Shown here in pieces: positions 1 to 11,292 of a stretch of DNA of 64,000 nucleotides. The stretch spans positions 72,201,348-72,265,347 of the forward strand of contig CM076197.1 of NCBI GenBank assembly GCA_038277395.1, given 5' to 3'. Source of the DNA: Dryocosmus kuriphilus (Eukaryota > Arthropoda > Insecta > Hymenoptera > Cynipidae). The notes beneath the pieces are model-generated. The model saw only the letters and a program-made list of their open reading frames with translations, was not told where the DNA came from and did not search any database. A program made the position numbers and the translations under genes. Each line of letters starts with the position of its first letter. The first letter of the stretch is position 1.

Positions 1-63
1 AAATTCATTAATAAAGAATCCCTACATTTCTTCTTACAGAATCAAGTTCAGAACCGCCACGTC

Positions 64-207
<144 letters not shown>

Positions 208-446
208 CATCAATATCACCGCCACGCCGGCGCATTCAACCAATAATAGTACCTATAATACTACACCATGATGGACATATATGACCATTATTGGACCTCC
301 GGTTCAAAGAGCAGCAGACGGTAATTTAAACACTAAAATAAAATTCGAAACAAATGTTGGAGAGTTCTGACTAGAATTCCTAGTTTGTTTGCTAATTATG
401 GGTTTATTCATTGGCGGATTCAGAAGCGATCCGGGTGCGTGCGACC

Positions 447-472
447 CCCCCCCCCCCCCCCCTCCCCCTCAA
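447..472. repeat. Second poly-C tract
   Basis: A run of C, then CCTCCCCCTC, lies inside a 97-codon open frame (389-682) that I do not accept as a gene. The proline run is produced by the homopolymer, and nothing else in the frame is recognisable. Confidence 0.7.
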
Positions 473-773
473 GATCCAGATTCAAATGATGATTCTCACT
501 TTCTTAAGTGGAGAAAGGAGTTTAACCTCCAGATGCCCCTGCCTTCAAAAAAATTTCTTCTGAATTCGCCCCTAGGGTGTTTTAATAACACGGTATTTAC
601 ACCAGAACTCCCGTCCAAACTCAAAAGATACACAAGTGACATTTTTATCAAAAATGAGTTTATGGTATCAATGGATTCATAAGAGAGCTACATCTAACTG
701 TCTTAATAATTATTATTAATCGCCTTTCTTTATTTAAAAAAGAGAGTTTAAAAATAAGTTTCGACGGCAGAGA

Positions 774-977
774 AGTCCGATAAGTTTTACACTTCGGGAC
801 TGTAGAGGCGTAAATATTCACGAATTTGAGACCTAATGAATGCCCTTTCCAGTAGAGGTTATTCTAATATGCATGTACACGCGCTGGCGAAACCGGCGCG
901 GTATGTGGGTGCATCAAATTAGGGTGCGTGAAAGTATATCTAATGACGTCATAAGGGGAATCGAAACTTATCGGACT
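774..977. mobile_element. Small MITE-like inverted repeat element
   Basis: AGTCCGATAAGTTT at 774-787 is repeated as a perfect 14-bp inverted copy at 964-977, about 200 bp apart. No coding capacity and no clear target duplication were seen, so the family is unassigned. Confidence 0.4.
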
Positions 978-1172
978 GCTACTGTACTCGAAGTCAAGTG
1001 CCTATAGAGGCTCATGTTAATATTACATATTTATTAACCGAGTTTTTTCAAATTCTTAGTATACATACATTTTTTGCAATAAAAAAAATATTGTTGGCAA
1101 TCGGAAAAAAATTGAAAATGTAATTTATTGTTCAATTATCCACTAGCCTGTTAGTAACTATTATTCTTATAG

Positions 1173-1399
1173 AACCAGATCCCCAAGTTCTGACAGAACC
1201 AAGTCCCCGAGTTCTGCTTCATGAGGGTGATGAATTGCACCGTGGTATAATACCTGTTGGAAAAGTTGGACCTAATCAGAGGATTTATAAATTACGTCGA
1301 TCTTCTCGAGGTGGTAATTTAAAAACGTCTAGTCCAGTCAAAATAGACACTTCAATTTACAATAATTTGCATAGAGCTGAAAATTGGTACAGGTCTTAG
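1173..1399 (+). CDS. Candidate terminal exon A of an unidentified gene
   Basis: A 74-codon frame (CCA at 1175 to TAG at 1397-1399) begins directly after a pyrimidine-rich acceptor, TTATTCTTATAG, and has no start codon of its own, as expected of a last exon. The peptide opens PDPQVLTEPSPRVLLHEGDE and ends LHRAENWYRS, and is polar and basic in the middle. The preceding about 170 bp resemble the sequence before terminal exon B (7035-7268). The 3' part of the exon overlaps the left arm of the 1340-1645 / 6617-6910 inverted repeat. I do not recognise the protein family. It could be a host exon, a gene fragment captured by a repeat, or a chance frame. Confidence 0.35.
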
Positions 1400-1645
1400 T
1401 ACATTATTACAAATAAAATATCAAAAATCCCCACCGATCCTACATCTGCTAAAAAATGTATTCAAGGTCAAAGGTAAACAAAATCGGGTTTTTGTATTTT
1501 TCTCGTAAACGGCAAGCATTATCATAAAAATGGGTCAGACAAAAGTTGTGGATCATGCAATTGTCTACAAAAGTTGTTCTAATACATTTTTTCCTTACGA
1601 ATCACCATTCTAGAGATATCGCGATTCCAAAAGTTGAAGAAGTCG
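1340..1645. repeat. Left arm of inverted pair with 6617-6910
   Basis: This stretch returns as an inverted copy at 6617-6910. Shared landmarks include GAGCTGAAAATTGGTACAGG near 1374 and its complement near 6868, and the TTGAAGAAGTCG / GACTTCTTCAAC inner edges. Weaker similarity extends leftwards into terminal exon A. The pair encloses about 5 kb of other repeats. Confidence 0.7.
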
Positions 1646-1981
1646 TATCCTACATAACATGCACTGTGCACACATTTCCGCACCACCTGTGAGGTAGGTA
1701 GTGTGCTTGGCGCTTTTTTTTTAACGTAATTTCCCCGGTAGGAATACTCCACGATCTATTGTGATTCAGTTTTATCAGAAAATATTCTACTAATTGAAAA
1801 ATGGTACTATTGCTAATAATTAAAGTGGAACGAATTATTGTTGATTTCGGGAAAATTTTAGTCTGACTGATAATCTTTAAATGATACTTCAACAGTAATA
1901 TCTTCTTCGGTTTTTTCTTCTTCTTGCTGGATATCCGTAAATTATTCTAAGAAAGATGCATCAGTTGTTTCTTCATTGATA

Positions 1982-2714
1982 TCACAAAGATTCCTCATCT
2001 GTTGCATTTGATACAACATTGGAGCAAGACTGGCCTTGAAAATTGGTACATACTGGTGAAAAAAAATAATCCGAATTTTTACAACCACAGTTTGCACTAC
2101 AACCCTTTATGCAATTACAAAAAACGGTTTTAAGAAGTTTTTCTGAAGCAGGTGGCAGTAAAGTCTGAATTGGTTCCAAAGTATTATCTATTAATTTCCA
2201 GCCCCAGTCTTCTGGGTCCAGTTGATTGCCTGGCCACACTTGAACTTAATAGTATACTCGATATAAGTATTGGTAAGCAGAAGCAAATGTTGGACGAAGA
2301 CAAGATAGTTCTACTCTTTTATTGTTCCGTGTATTTTTTTACAAAACTTCAATATCTATAATTGTCTATATAATCAGTTTTTTTGAAGCTGCATATATAG
2401 CAAGAAGAAAGTGAATCCCGCTTATGATGATGATATATGGAGAAGAGACAATATTTTTTAAATACTTCTGCGCAATTAATTAAATCATTACGTTTTTCAA
2501 ACAATTTAAATACTGTTGTTTTACCCCTTTTGAAAATTGCTGATGTAGTATCCCAGCCAGGTATTGCATGTAAAAATAAGATATGATTTTGACATTTTGG
2601 ATAAGCAGATAAACTTTTCGATGAATATATTTTTGTTGGCTGCTGAGCCTTCCCAAGTTTCAAAAAGTAAACAATCTTGTCAATTGGAGTGCGTGCTGCC
2701 AGTAGTAATAACAA
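1982..2714 (-). pseudogene. Remnant of transposon-type gene with CxC cysteine cluster
   Basis: On the reverse strand a block containing FLHAIPGWDTTSAIFKRGKT (upstream) is followed by WPGNQLDPEDWGWK, then PPASEKLLKTVFCNC and a run of cysteines (CNCIKGCSANCGCK, later SPVCTNFQGQSCSN). Related insect and cnidarian hypothetical proteins, usually multi-copy and transposon-like, have this order: an HA.SGCDTTS motif, a W.GN.LDP..WGW segment, then a C-terminal CxC zinc-binding cluster. The copy is broken. The frame shifts after the CDTTS-like block, and a TAA interrupts the segment just before VQVWPGNQ where the opposite copy reads CAA. Function is unknown; the family assignment is from memory of the motifs. 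Confidence 0.55.
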
Positions 2715-3183
2715 ATCAACATATTCACCAACAATGATAGTTGAACAAAACGTAATGATTTAATTGACTGCGCACAAATATTTAAAAAGATTGCCTCTTC
2801 TCTACAAGTCACCATCACAAACGGGATTCGCCTTCTTCTCCCTATATATGGATCCTCAAAAAAATTGATTGTATAGACAAGTATAGATATTTAAGTTTTG
2901 TAAAAAATATTTAAGTTTAGTAAAAAATACACGGAACAATAAAAGAGTAGAACTATCTTGTCTTCCACCATCTGCTTCTCCTTATCAATACTTATATCGA
3001 GTATACTATCAAGTTCAAGTGTGGCCAGGCAATCAACTGGACCCAGAAGACTGGGGCTGGAAATTAATAGATAATACTTTGGAACCAATTCAGACTTTAC
3101 TCCCACCTGCTACAGAAAAACTTCTTAAAATCATTTTTTGCAATTGCAAAAAGGGTTGCAGTGCAAACTGTGGTTGTGAAAAG
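2079..3183. repeat. Head-to-head palindrome of the CxC-cluster gene
   Basis: The left arm (about 2079-2510) and right arm (about 2740-3183) are inverted copies separated by about 230 bp. Both encode the 3' half of the same transposon-type gene, pointing outward. The right arm ends abruptly at about 3183, where a different dispersed repeat (GCGCTCG-type) begins. Confidence 0.75.
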
Positions 3184-3190
3184 TCGCTAC
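2750..3190 (+). pseudogene. Second, inverted copy of the CxC-cluster gene fragment
   Basis: The plus-strand copy reads KRNDLIDCAQIFKK from about 2750. After disablements it is intact from about 3000 as VYYQVQVWPGNQLDPEDWGW, then PPATEKLLKIIFCNCKKG and CSANCGCEK. It keeps the glutamine codon that is a stop in the minus-strand copy. The cysteine cluster is cut off at about 3183 by an unrelated repeat, so the C-terminal cysteines are missing. It is a fragment and cannot be functional as it stands. Confidence 0.55.
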
Positions 3191-4330
3191 GCGCTCGGTG
3201 TTTATGGATCGTATAAACCTTTAAATTAAAAATTACAAAAGAAATTATTTTATTTAAGGCTCTATCGCCTTTAAGGAATACATTCTCATCATGAAACTCG
3301 CGCTTCGCGCTCGATAATTACATTTTTCTAAAACACATTGTAGATTGGTAAAGTTTTTTTGTGATTTTCCAAATTATCACAATACAGGATTTCGATTCTT
3401 AAAAGTAAAACAATGAGTCTTATAAATAAATTTTGTAGCTCTTTCCAAGGTGAACAATTCTACTTGTTAATATTTTCTCATAATTTGCAGAGTTTTGCTG
3501 AAAAGTGGTTTTCTTTATATTTCATAACATATTTCACGAATAACTCAAAAACTACGCGTCTGCTCAAAAAAATGATGGAGAGGAAATTTGTAGATCTTTT
3601 TGAGTTGATCAACTTTCTTTATTATCATTTTTTCGTATCTTGCATAGTTTGGCGGAAAATTTGAAATTTTTGATTTTTAATAACGTTTTATCGATTAAAA
3701 AAAAAACCGTGCATTTTATCAAGAAATGGTTAAAACAAAATTTTTAGATCTTTTTGAGTTGAACAAATTTGTACTTTACCATGTTTTTGTAGCTAGAATA
3801 TTTTGGCGTGAAACCAGAGTTTTTTAATTCTAATAGCGTTTTCTTGATTAAAACAAAAACCGTTTATTTTATCAAAAAACGGTTAAGACAAAATTTGTAG
3901 ATTTTTGTGAGATGAGCAATTTTACTTTCTTACATTTTTTTGTATCTCTCACAGTTTAGCCGGAAAATGGATTTTTTGATTTGGTGAAATCCGTTTTTGA
4001 TGGATAAAACCATAACCGTTGGTCAAAAACCGCTGGTTAACGAACTTGTCCTTTCTTTTTACGCTTTAAAAAAGTGTGCCAAAGCACAATCCAATCCTAT
4101 GAGTCCTTCGAAAGCTATCGAGACCACAAACGACTACAACGACCACGACAACGACAACGTCGACAAGAGACAGACAAACACCGTCGTAAAAACCATTTTT
4201 TTTTCTGACTCAGGGGGTCTCAAAACGTGGAGATTTGATTAAAACCTGGGGCGGGCGGGGGGGGGAGGTCAAATTTTACATAAATCTAATACCTTCCCTG
4301 ATGAGAATGTAAAAGTTTTTTAATCCTAAA
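3184..4330 (-). repeat. Dispersed repeat family R1 (copy 1), reverse orientation
   Basis: This copy runs from a GCGC-rich tail (CTCGCGCTTCGCGCTCG near 3298-3314), through 150-bp tandem units (3588, 3740, 3888), to a head with a GTCTGAC-type block, a poly-G tract (4248-4266) and the end ...GAATG near 4310. Other copies are at 5200-6616 (same orientation), and at 26760-27560 and 41284-43262 (opposite orientation). It includes the 82-codon frame 3997-4242, whose peptide recurs in the other copies. Possibly a non-autonomous transposon. Confidence 0.65.
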
Positions 4331-4850
4331 AAGATATCTCAAAAGATTTCTCAAATATTTCAAAAGATTTCACCATGATATCATAAAACTTCAATCAATA
4401 ACTGATCAACAAAAAATATTTATTTATTTTTTTTTCAAATACAGGAAGGACTAGATATTTTTTTCATGTTTTAAACTCTGGAGATTAATCTTGAAATATA
4501 AGTTTAGACTTTTAAATTAACATTTCTAAATGTAAAGACCTCAATTTCTGCAACCGTTTGTATTATTTCGGATCCTTTTCTTCTCAGATTGAATTCCTCT
4601 CGAAATTCCTTAGTATCTTTTACTAGTTTATTTCGAATTCCATTTTTCTTATCCACAACATATGCGAACACAGTACTTGACAGAAAATCATAAGTTCTAG
4701 CAATTTCTTCCCACACGAATAGGGGGGTTTTTTTTTTGGAAATTGATTTTTGGTTTTTCGTAGAACCGTAAAATAGCCGTAAAATGTAGTATAGTGGTTT
4801 TTTGATTCATTTTAATATTTTCAACTTTTTAAATAAGGGGGGAATGCTAT
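4331..4850. other. Gene-free AT-rich stretch
   Basis: AT-rich sequence between repeat copies. I see no coding frame or structured repeat here, beyond an open frame on the minus strand (4504-4716) with no recognisable content. Confidence 0.5.
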
Positions 4851-4859
4851 CACGAATAG

Positions 4860-6390
4860 GGATTGTTTTTGGGAAATAAATTTTTGTTTTTTCGATTTGG
4901 ATTCATAAAAGAACTAAATTTAAAAATATGTACTTTAAAAAATAAAATCTTGGGCTTTGAAAACAAAAATGAATGTTTAAAATCGGGCTTTTCATTAAAA
5001 TTTATTTTATATGTAGTTTTTGTGAAATTAGATCTTTTTATATTTTATAAATCATCAATTTGATATTTTTTTGATATTCATAGTTAAGAAATAAACTAGT
5101 ATTAGGAATATACGAGTAGATTTCTAGAAACAAAATTTCGGGCTTTGGGAAGAAAAATGAATGTTTAAAATCGTATTTCTCATTAAAATTTAATTTTACA
5201 CTAGATCTTTTTGACTTGAACAACTTTGTTTTTTATCATTTTTTTGTATTTTGAATATTTAGACGGGAAACTACCGCTTTTTTATTTTTATTTGGTGAGA
5301 AATTTGACTTTTATTTAAACAACGTTTTTCTCGATTAAAAGAAAAACCGTACACTGAATCAATAAGTAGTTAAAACAAAATTTGTAGATATTTTTTAGTT
5401 CAATAACTTTGTTTACTATCATTTTTTTTTTGTATCTTGAATATTTTGACCGGAAACCGCAGTTTTTTATTTTTATTTGTCGAGAAATTAGAATTTTTGA
5501 TTTTTAATAACGTTTTTCTCGATTAAAACAAAAACTGCACATTAAATCAAAAAATGGTTACAACAAATTTGTAGATCTTTCTTAGTTGAACAACTTTGTT
5601 AAAGATAATTTTTTTTCTATCTTGAATATTTTGGCGGGAAACTGCAGTATTCTATTTTTATTTGGCGAGAAATTAATATTTTTTTATTTTTTAATAACGT
5701 TTTTTTGTCGATTAAAACAGAAACCACACATTACATCAAAAAATGGTTAAAACAAAATTTGTAGATATTTTTAAGTTGAACAACTTTGTTTGTTATCATT
5801 TTTTTGTATTCCTAATATTTTGATAAGAAACTACCGTTTTTTATTTTTATTTGGTGAGAAATTAAAATTTTTTTTCAATAACATTTTTCTCGATTAAAAG
5901 AAAAACAGTACACTAAATCGAAAAATGGTTAAAACAAAATTTGTAAATGTTTTTTAGTTGAACAACTTTGTTTATTATTATTTTTTTGTATCTTGAATAT
6001 TTTAGCAAGAAACCGCAGTTTTCTATTTTTTATTTGTCGAGAACTTTGAATTTTTGATTTTTTAATCGCGTTTTCTTGATTAAAACCAAAACCGTGCATT
6101 CTATCAAAAAATAGTTAAATCAAATTTTGTAGATCTTTTTGAGTTGAACAATTTTGTTTATTATCATTTTTTTCGTATCTGGAATATTTTGGCGGGAAAC
6201 CACAGTTCTTTATGTTTAATAACACTTCTTCGATTAAAACAAAAACCGTGCACTTTATTAAAAAACGGTTAAGATAAAATTTGTAGATTTTTTTAAGATA
6301 TATAATTTTAGTTATATACATATTTTCTGTATCTTGCATAGTTTAGCCAGAAAATGGATTTTTTGATTTTGTGAAAACAGTTTTTAATGG
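4860..6390. repeat. Tandem array of about 185-bp AT-rich units
   Basis: The phrase TTGTAGATCTTTTTGAGTTG, variably mutated, recurs at about 5205, 5380, 5564, 5756, 5938, 6124 and 6279, a spacing of about 155-192 bp. Each unit also contains an ATTAAAACAAAAACCG-like box and a TTGGCGGGAAAC-like box. More divergent units lie at 4941-5010 and 5131-5203. This is the internal array of repeat family R1. Confidence 0.8.
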
Positions 6391-6616
6391 ATAAAATCAT
6401 AACCGTTGGTCAAAAGTGGCTGGTTAACGAACTCGTCCTTGCTTTTTACGCTCTAAAGAAGTGTGCCAAAGCGTAACTCAATCCGATTAGTCCTTCGAAA
6501 GTTATCGCGACCACAGACACAGACAGACACCGTCGTAAAACCCGTTTTTTCTGACTCAGGGGGTCTCAAAACGTGGAGATTTGATGAAAATTGTGGGGGT
6601 CAAATTTTACACAAAT
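6391..6616 (-). repeat. Head portion of a second R1 repeat copy
   Basis: The same head segment as at 3997-4260: ATGGATAAAAT, TTCGAAAG, then CTCAGGGGGTCTCAAAACG. Here the conserved frame has a TAA where sister copies have CAA or CAG. It abuts the right arm of the large inverted pair at 6617. Confidence 0.65.
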
Positions 6617-6910
6617 GACTTCTTCAACTTTTGGAATCGCGATATTTCTGGAATGGTGATGCGTAGGAAAAAAGTATTAGAACAATTTTTGTGGACAATA
6701 GCATGACCTATAACTTTTGTCTGAACTATTTTTATGATAACACTTACCGTTTACGAGAAAAATGTAAAAAACCGATTTTTTTTACCTTTGACCTTGAATA
6801 ATTTTTTTAGAAGACGTAGGGTCGGTGGGGATTTTTGATATTTTATTTGTAATAGTGTACCTAAGACCTGTACCAATTTTCAGCTCTAACCGAATTATTG
6901 TAAACTCACC
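6617..6910. repeat. Right arm of inverted pair with 1340-1645
   Basis: Inverted copy of 1340-1645 (see that entry). Weaker similarity continues to about 6990, corresponding to the coding part of terminal exon A, where the copy no longer has an open frame. Confidence 0.7.
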
Positions 6911-7268
6911 ACTATGTTTTTTTTTTTTCAATTTTGACTGGACTATTAAATACAATTTAAAATTATTATTAGAGAATTTTATTCTACTTCACACTTGTCC
7001 CTCAGGTGCTTTATAAAATAGTATTTAATCAAAGTGAAATGCCTAGAGGCATCTGTTAATATTGAATAACCTTGCTTAGATTTTTAGTATTATAATGTTT
7101 TTGAACTAACGAGAAAAAATGTTGGCATTCAGAAAAATTTTCAAATTTAACTTCTCGGACAATTATTAGTATAGACTCGCAATTTAGTCAAATTTAATAG
7201 TTCTAAGTTAATAATTTTCATAATCTTTAAAATAATAATGCAGGCATATATTTTTATTATCCAATCAG

Positions 7269-7384
7269 GCCGAAAACTAAGAATGAGACCTGATCCTGGC
7301 GATAAGGTTAAAAGTGTACACAATGGACGTTACTATGCAGTATATGAGAACGACGAGTTTCACCCGTACAATCCGTCAGTTTAG
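7269..7384 (+). CDS. Candidate terminal exon B of an unidentified gene
   Basis: A 37-codon frame (CGA at 7271 to TAG at 7382-7384) follows a good acceptor, TTTTTATTATCCAATCAG. It contains KLRMRPDPGDKVKSVHNG and ends NDEFHPYNPSV. There is no in-frame start nearby, so it could only be a last exon. The 230 bp before it share blocks with the sequence before terminal exon A (GCCTA.AGG, TGTTAATATT, GTTGGCA, TTCAAATT). The exons may therefore be alternative or duplicated ends of one gene family. The product is unrecognised. It could be spurious because the frame is short. Confidence 0.3.
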
Positions 7385-9410
7385 TCGTAATTTAAAAACT
7401 AAAATACATTCTAAAAAACATATAGAATCTTGCCAAAAGCGCTTAGCTTTTTCTTAATTAAGGGACGTAGACTAACCTAAAAATTTAAAAATTAAAAAAA
7501 AAAAATATTAAAAAAAAAAATAAAATATTTTTTAATGGTTAAAATAATAAGCTTTTTCTTACCGAAACAAATGAAGATCGAGAGGAAAGACTTAACAAAC
7601 TAAAATTGTTCGATTCGGATTTCTGAATATTGTATTTCGATAGTTAAGACCATATTTAAACTTTCTGTAACATCTCAGAATCTTCACCTTTTAGGTTTTG
7701 TATGTAAGGCTGTATTCTTACCCTCGACAATCTTCTAACTTGGTTACTCACATTTTGGCTTGCTTAGTTTATGACTAAATTACTTTGGAAATGTACACAT
7801 TGTAAACTCGAACCACTCAAGAAAGATTCAACCTCGAGTTAGGATTCTTCGACGACTACGCTCCGTTCTTTTAATTACGGTCTCACTTTGTGATCACGTT
7901 TTGAAATTTTGGGTTTTTACAAACATCTGTCGTCTTCCTTTGGTTTAGAAACGAGTGTGTCTTGTACCCTCACATTCCTGTTTAGCAACCAACAAAAACT
8001 CGCAAATACCCCTACTACCAGATCTGAATGCTAGAAAAATCTTACCTTAACTTTGAATATAAGAACCAAGCCTACATATTAACCACTCACTGTGTATTTG
8101 TCAATAATCATTTAAATAAATAGCGTAATTATAGATGGTACATGAGTGTTCTTATTTCAAAAACTATCATTAGTGTAAGACTTCCTCTTCAACAAAGCAA
8201 AAATAATGCTTCCGACCAGGTTGAACTATTAAGGACTCAGTGCCAACTACATTGGCAGCATAAGGAGGATGGTGACGCATAAAAAAATTTGTCCAAAATA
8301 AAAAGACTCGCAAAATGTTAAACTTATATAATAAATCAAAATACTGAGCATAAATATCGGCATTATATCTCTAAAGATTTACTGGCAGTTCTTTATAATA
8401 TTTTTCAAACAAAGGACGTAAACATGGGATTTTCCGATTCAAGTGAGGATTCAAGATTTAAGTTTTTGTCTTAGAAAATTCGAGAATTTTTTTATATACA
8501 ATTTAATGCTCAAGATCAAGATTCTTGATACGTATTTAAAGAATGTTCAATATTATGCGAAGGGACATTGTAATATATTAAAGGTCTTAGGATTTTCTGC
8601 ATAAATTCCACGGAAGAGCAACTTGAAAGTGGTGTGCGAACAGGGTAGAGTGGAGTATGGAAGATTAGAGAACGCTAGATCTTTATTAAACCCTGAAGCT
8701 CATCCCGTCGGATCTAAAGTATGCGTCCAAAACGAGGTTTAACATATATTATATGTGAGGAAGTAAGTAGATAACTCACGATTTAGACAGAGAGAGTGAA
8801 GACAACTTTGGAAATTTTATTCAAACCTGCGAACACAATGGGTTAAACATGAAAAATTTACTTCTTTTTTTTAAAGAGTTATGGGAATTCAAAACGAAAA
8901 AAATGTACGGAGAAAATGTACACGGAAAAAAATTTATAACTCAAATATAAAAAATACTGAAAAATACAATCAAGTAAACTAAAATATATTTGAAAAAAAG
9001 TTATTTTTACTTTTGAAGCAGCCAACTATATCGCCGAGTCATGGACTTTCATATCTTTGAATTAGCTATGTGACTTTGTGAATTTCAAATGTCTTACAAA
9101 ATTTAAACGAATTCTCTCTTTTTTACTTCTATTAGACGTTTTTAAACCTTTATAATTTTAACGTAAACTATGAGGTAAATCATGAATTTCAAACATTTCT
9201 TAAAATTATTCCTATTTAATTAGCGCTGTATTTAGACTTATAATTTTTCGATTTCAGCTATATAATATCTTTGTTTTAATGTTTTAAAATTTTGATTCAT
9301 TAATAATAACGAAAAATAAATTATAATGCAAATTCTGATTTTAAAGATTTTTCAAATATATCGTTGTTTCACTTCCCACGATATTTGTGGTCAGATCAAG
9401 GATAAATATT
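7385..9410. other. Gene-free AT-rich stretch
   Basis: About 2 kb with no open frame of substance, no clear inverted repeat and no recognised element. Poly-A and poly-T runs are present. Nothing can be assigned. Confidence 0.5.
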
Positions 9411-9530
9411 GCTAGTTCAGCTATACATTTTTTTCAGTGTATGCAGTAAATTTTACACAACTTAGTCCGGTAAACCGAGGACATATTTGTATTTTGTTAA
9501 AATTTAATTTTCAGTCATGTAAAATTAAAT
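9411..9530. repeat. Weak inverted partner of 14590-14735
   Basis: CTTAGTCCGGTAAACCGAGG and a following CAGTCATGTAAAAT correspond, inverted, to the region around 14590-14735 (GTTTACCGAACTAA and ATTTTACATGACTG). Identity is modest. It may mark the ends of an old 5.3-kb element. Confidence 0.35.
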
Positions 9531-10030
9531 AAGGTAATACATGATGTAAAAAAAATAGTAATTACTAAGAAAAATGAATTATAATTTAATTGGCTATTCA
9601 GTATGAAATAATAATATTAGTGAATAAAGATTATCTGAGAATTCGATAAAATAAGACGAACTATTAAATAAAGATTCCAGAACAGTCTACCTCTATAAAT
9701 ACGTGAGTTCTAAATGAAAGTCATGTAAAATATCGTACAATATTTATAAATATAAAAAAATTACTTTATACACCGCAGGCATGTTTCACGCGTATTACGT
9801 GACAGTTTTTAGCCACTTAAGTAGCAGGTTATCGGGCAGTGGTGGGAGCAGTACAATAATAGCCTACATAAACTCCAAGTACAATAATGAGGCTATTATT
9901 GGACAGCTACGCATGCGCAGTTGCTTACTCATGGTTGGCATTATTGTCCTCCATATCACTGAAGCATTGAAGCAATACATATTGTACGTGATAACCCTAC
10001 AGAAAAAGGGAGAGGTCTACATACAGTGGA

Positions 10031-10535
10031 AGAGGGGGAGGGGGGGGGGGGGGGGGGGGGGGGGGATTTTTGGAAATTAAAAAAATTTTTGGAAATTTTT
10101 GGAATTTTTGGAAATTTTTAAAATTTTTGAAATTTTTGGAAATTTTTAAAATTTTTGGAAATTTAAAAAATGTTTGAAAATTTTTAAAATTTTTGGAAAT
10201 TTTGAAAATTTTGAAAATTTTGAAAATTTTTGAAAATTTTGAAAATTTTTGAAAATTTTGAAAATTTTAAAAAATTTTTGGAAATTTTTTAAATTTTTGA
10301 AAGTTTTTTAAAATTTTTCAAAATTTTTAAAGTTTTTGGAAATTTTTGAATTTTTTGAATTTTTGAAATAACACGTCACATTCTCATAAATTAAACAAGA
10401 CAAAATATTGAATGAATTTCATATATATTTGAGAATCTTACGTAAATAACATTTTTAATACCCCCCCCCCACTATGCAGGAGTTCGTAAAATTCTTTAAA
10501 CCTCTTCCTCCCCCTAAAAACCTTACGTAATTAAA
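10031..10535. repeat. Poly-G tract, AAATTTTTGG low-complexity array and TTACGTAA remnants
   Basis: A 26-base G run (10040-10065) is followed by about 300 bp of short-period AAATTTTTGGAAATTTTTG sequence to about 10370. The palindrome TTACGTAA occurs at about 10439 and 10523, with a poly-C run between. The TTACGTAA and homopolymer combination also marks the MITE at 26087-26753, so this may be a decayed relative. Confidence 0.6.
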
Positions 10536-10689
10536 GAACGCTTCATCAGTCAAAATCTTGTCCTGAAAGTAAATTGTACCAATTCGAGACGCCATGTCAG
10601 TCCTTCCCTACAAACATGATAATCGGGTTCACGAAACTTGTAAATCATGCTTTTGGTGTATAAAGTATAATGTGCACCATGGAGCTACA

Positions 10690-10980
10690 GTAGGTCGTTA
10701 GCCTTGTGTGTTTGCAATACTCGTCTTCGCCTCGCGCTTCGCGCTCGTCTACGACTTGTATTGCAATCTCACACGCGGCGTATAATGACCGACTTTTGCT
10801 CCGTGGTACACAATGTACTATTACTTCCACATTCTGCGGAAGATCATCAGTACTACAAACATATAAAATTTATAAATATATCTTTTGTATACCGTAAGAA
10901 CGTTTTCATATCGGTCACTTGTGAAACAAATACTAGAAGCCTCGATATTGCTGTCTCACTTTACTGTCCGATATAAAAAC
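10690..10980. other. Unassigned stretch with a GCGCTTCGCGCTCG motif
   Basis: CTCGCGCTTCGCGCTCGTC at 10731-10749 resembles the GC palindrome at the tail of repeat family R1 (3298-3314; 43072-43086). Two overlapping forward frames (10704-10976, 10706-10897) lack any recognisable motif and are not called as genes. Confidence 0.35.
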
Positions 10981-11084
10981 ATCCTTACTGTATATACAAA
11001 GTTCAATTTAAATAATTATAATAAATTATAATTCAGTATATATATATTATATTATAAACGCATGTTTTTAACGCTATGAAAAAT

Positions 11085-11172
11085 CGGAAACGCTGCAGCG
11101 CGGCGGGTTTCGAACCACCTAACTTAAATTACGTCTAACGCATCTTTATTCCTAACAACTAGGTAAGGCCTA
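11085..11172 (-). repeat. Possible degenerate tRNA-like (SINE head) sequence
   Basis: On the minus strand, TAGTTGTTAGG resembles a polymerase III A box, GCGTTAGACGTAA an anticodon arm, and GGTTCGAAACCC a B box, in the right order and approximate spacing. The acceptor stem is not convincing. Probably a decayed tRNA-derived repeat, and possibly chance. Confidence 0.25.
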
Positions 11173-11292
11173 TATTTAGTACAGTCAAACTGTATTTTGA
11201 AAAACGAAAAAAAATTGTCTGAAAGTTCAATTTTTGACAGTAGGTTGAATTGGTGCTAAAACTAACTCCTACGCTTTCGCTGCCGTGAGACT

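Noticed and set aside
389..682. 97-codon forward frame with a proline run
   Set aside because: The proline run comes from a homopolymer, there are no splice or domain signals, and it would not survive a one-base change in the tract.
10644..10976. Overlapping frames on both strands rich in arginine and serine
   Set aside because: They are produced by a GC-palindromic motif; no domain is recognisable and the frames conflict.
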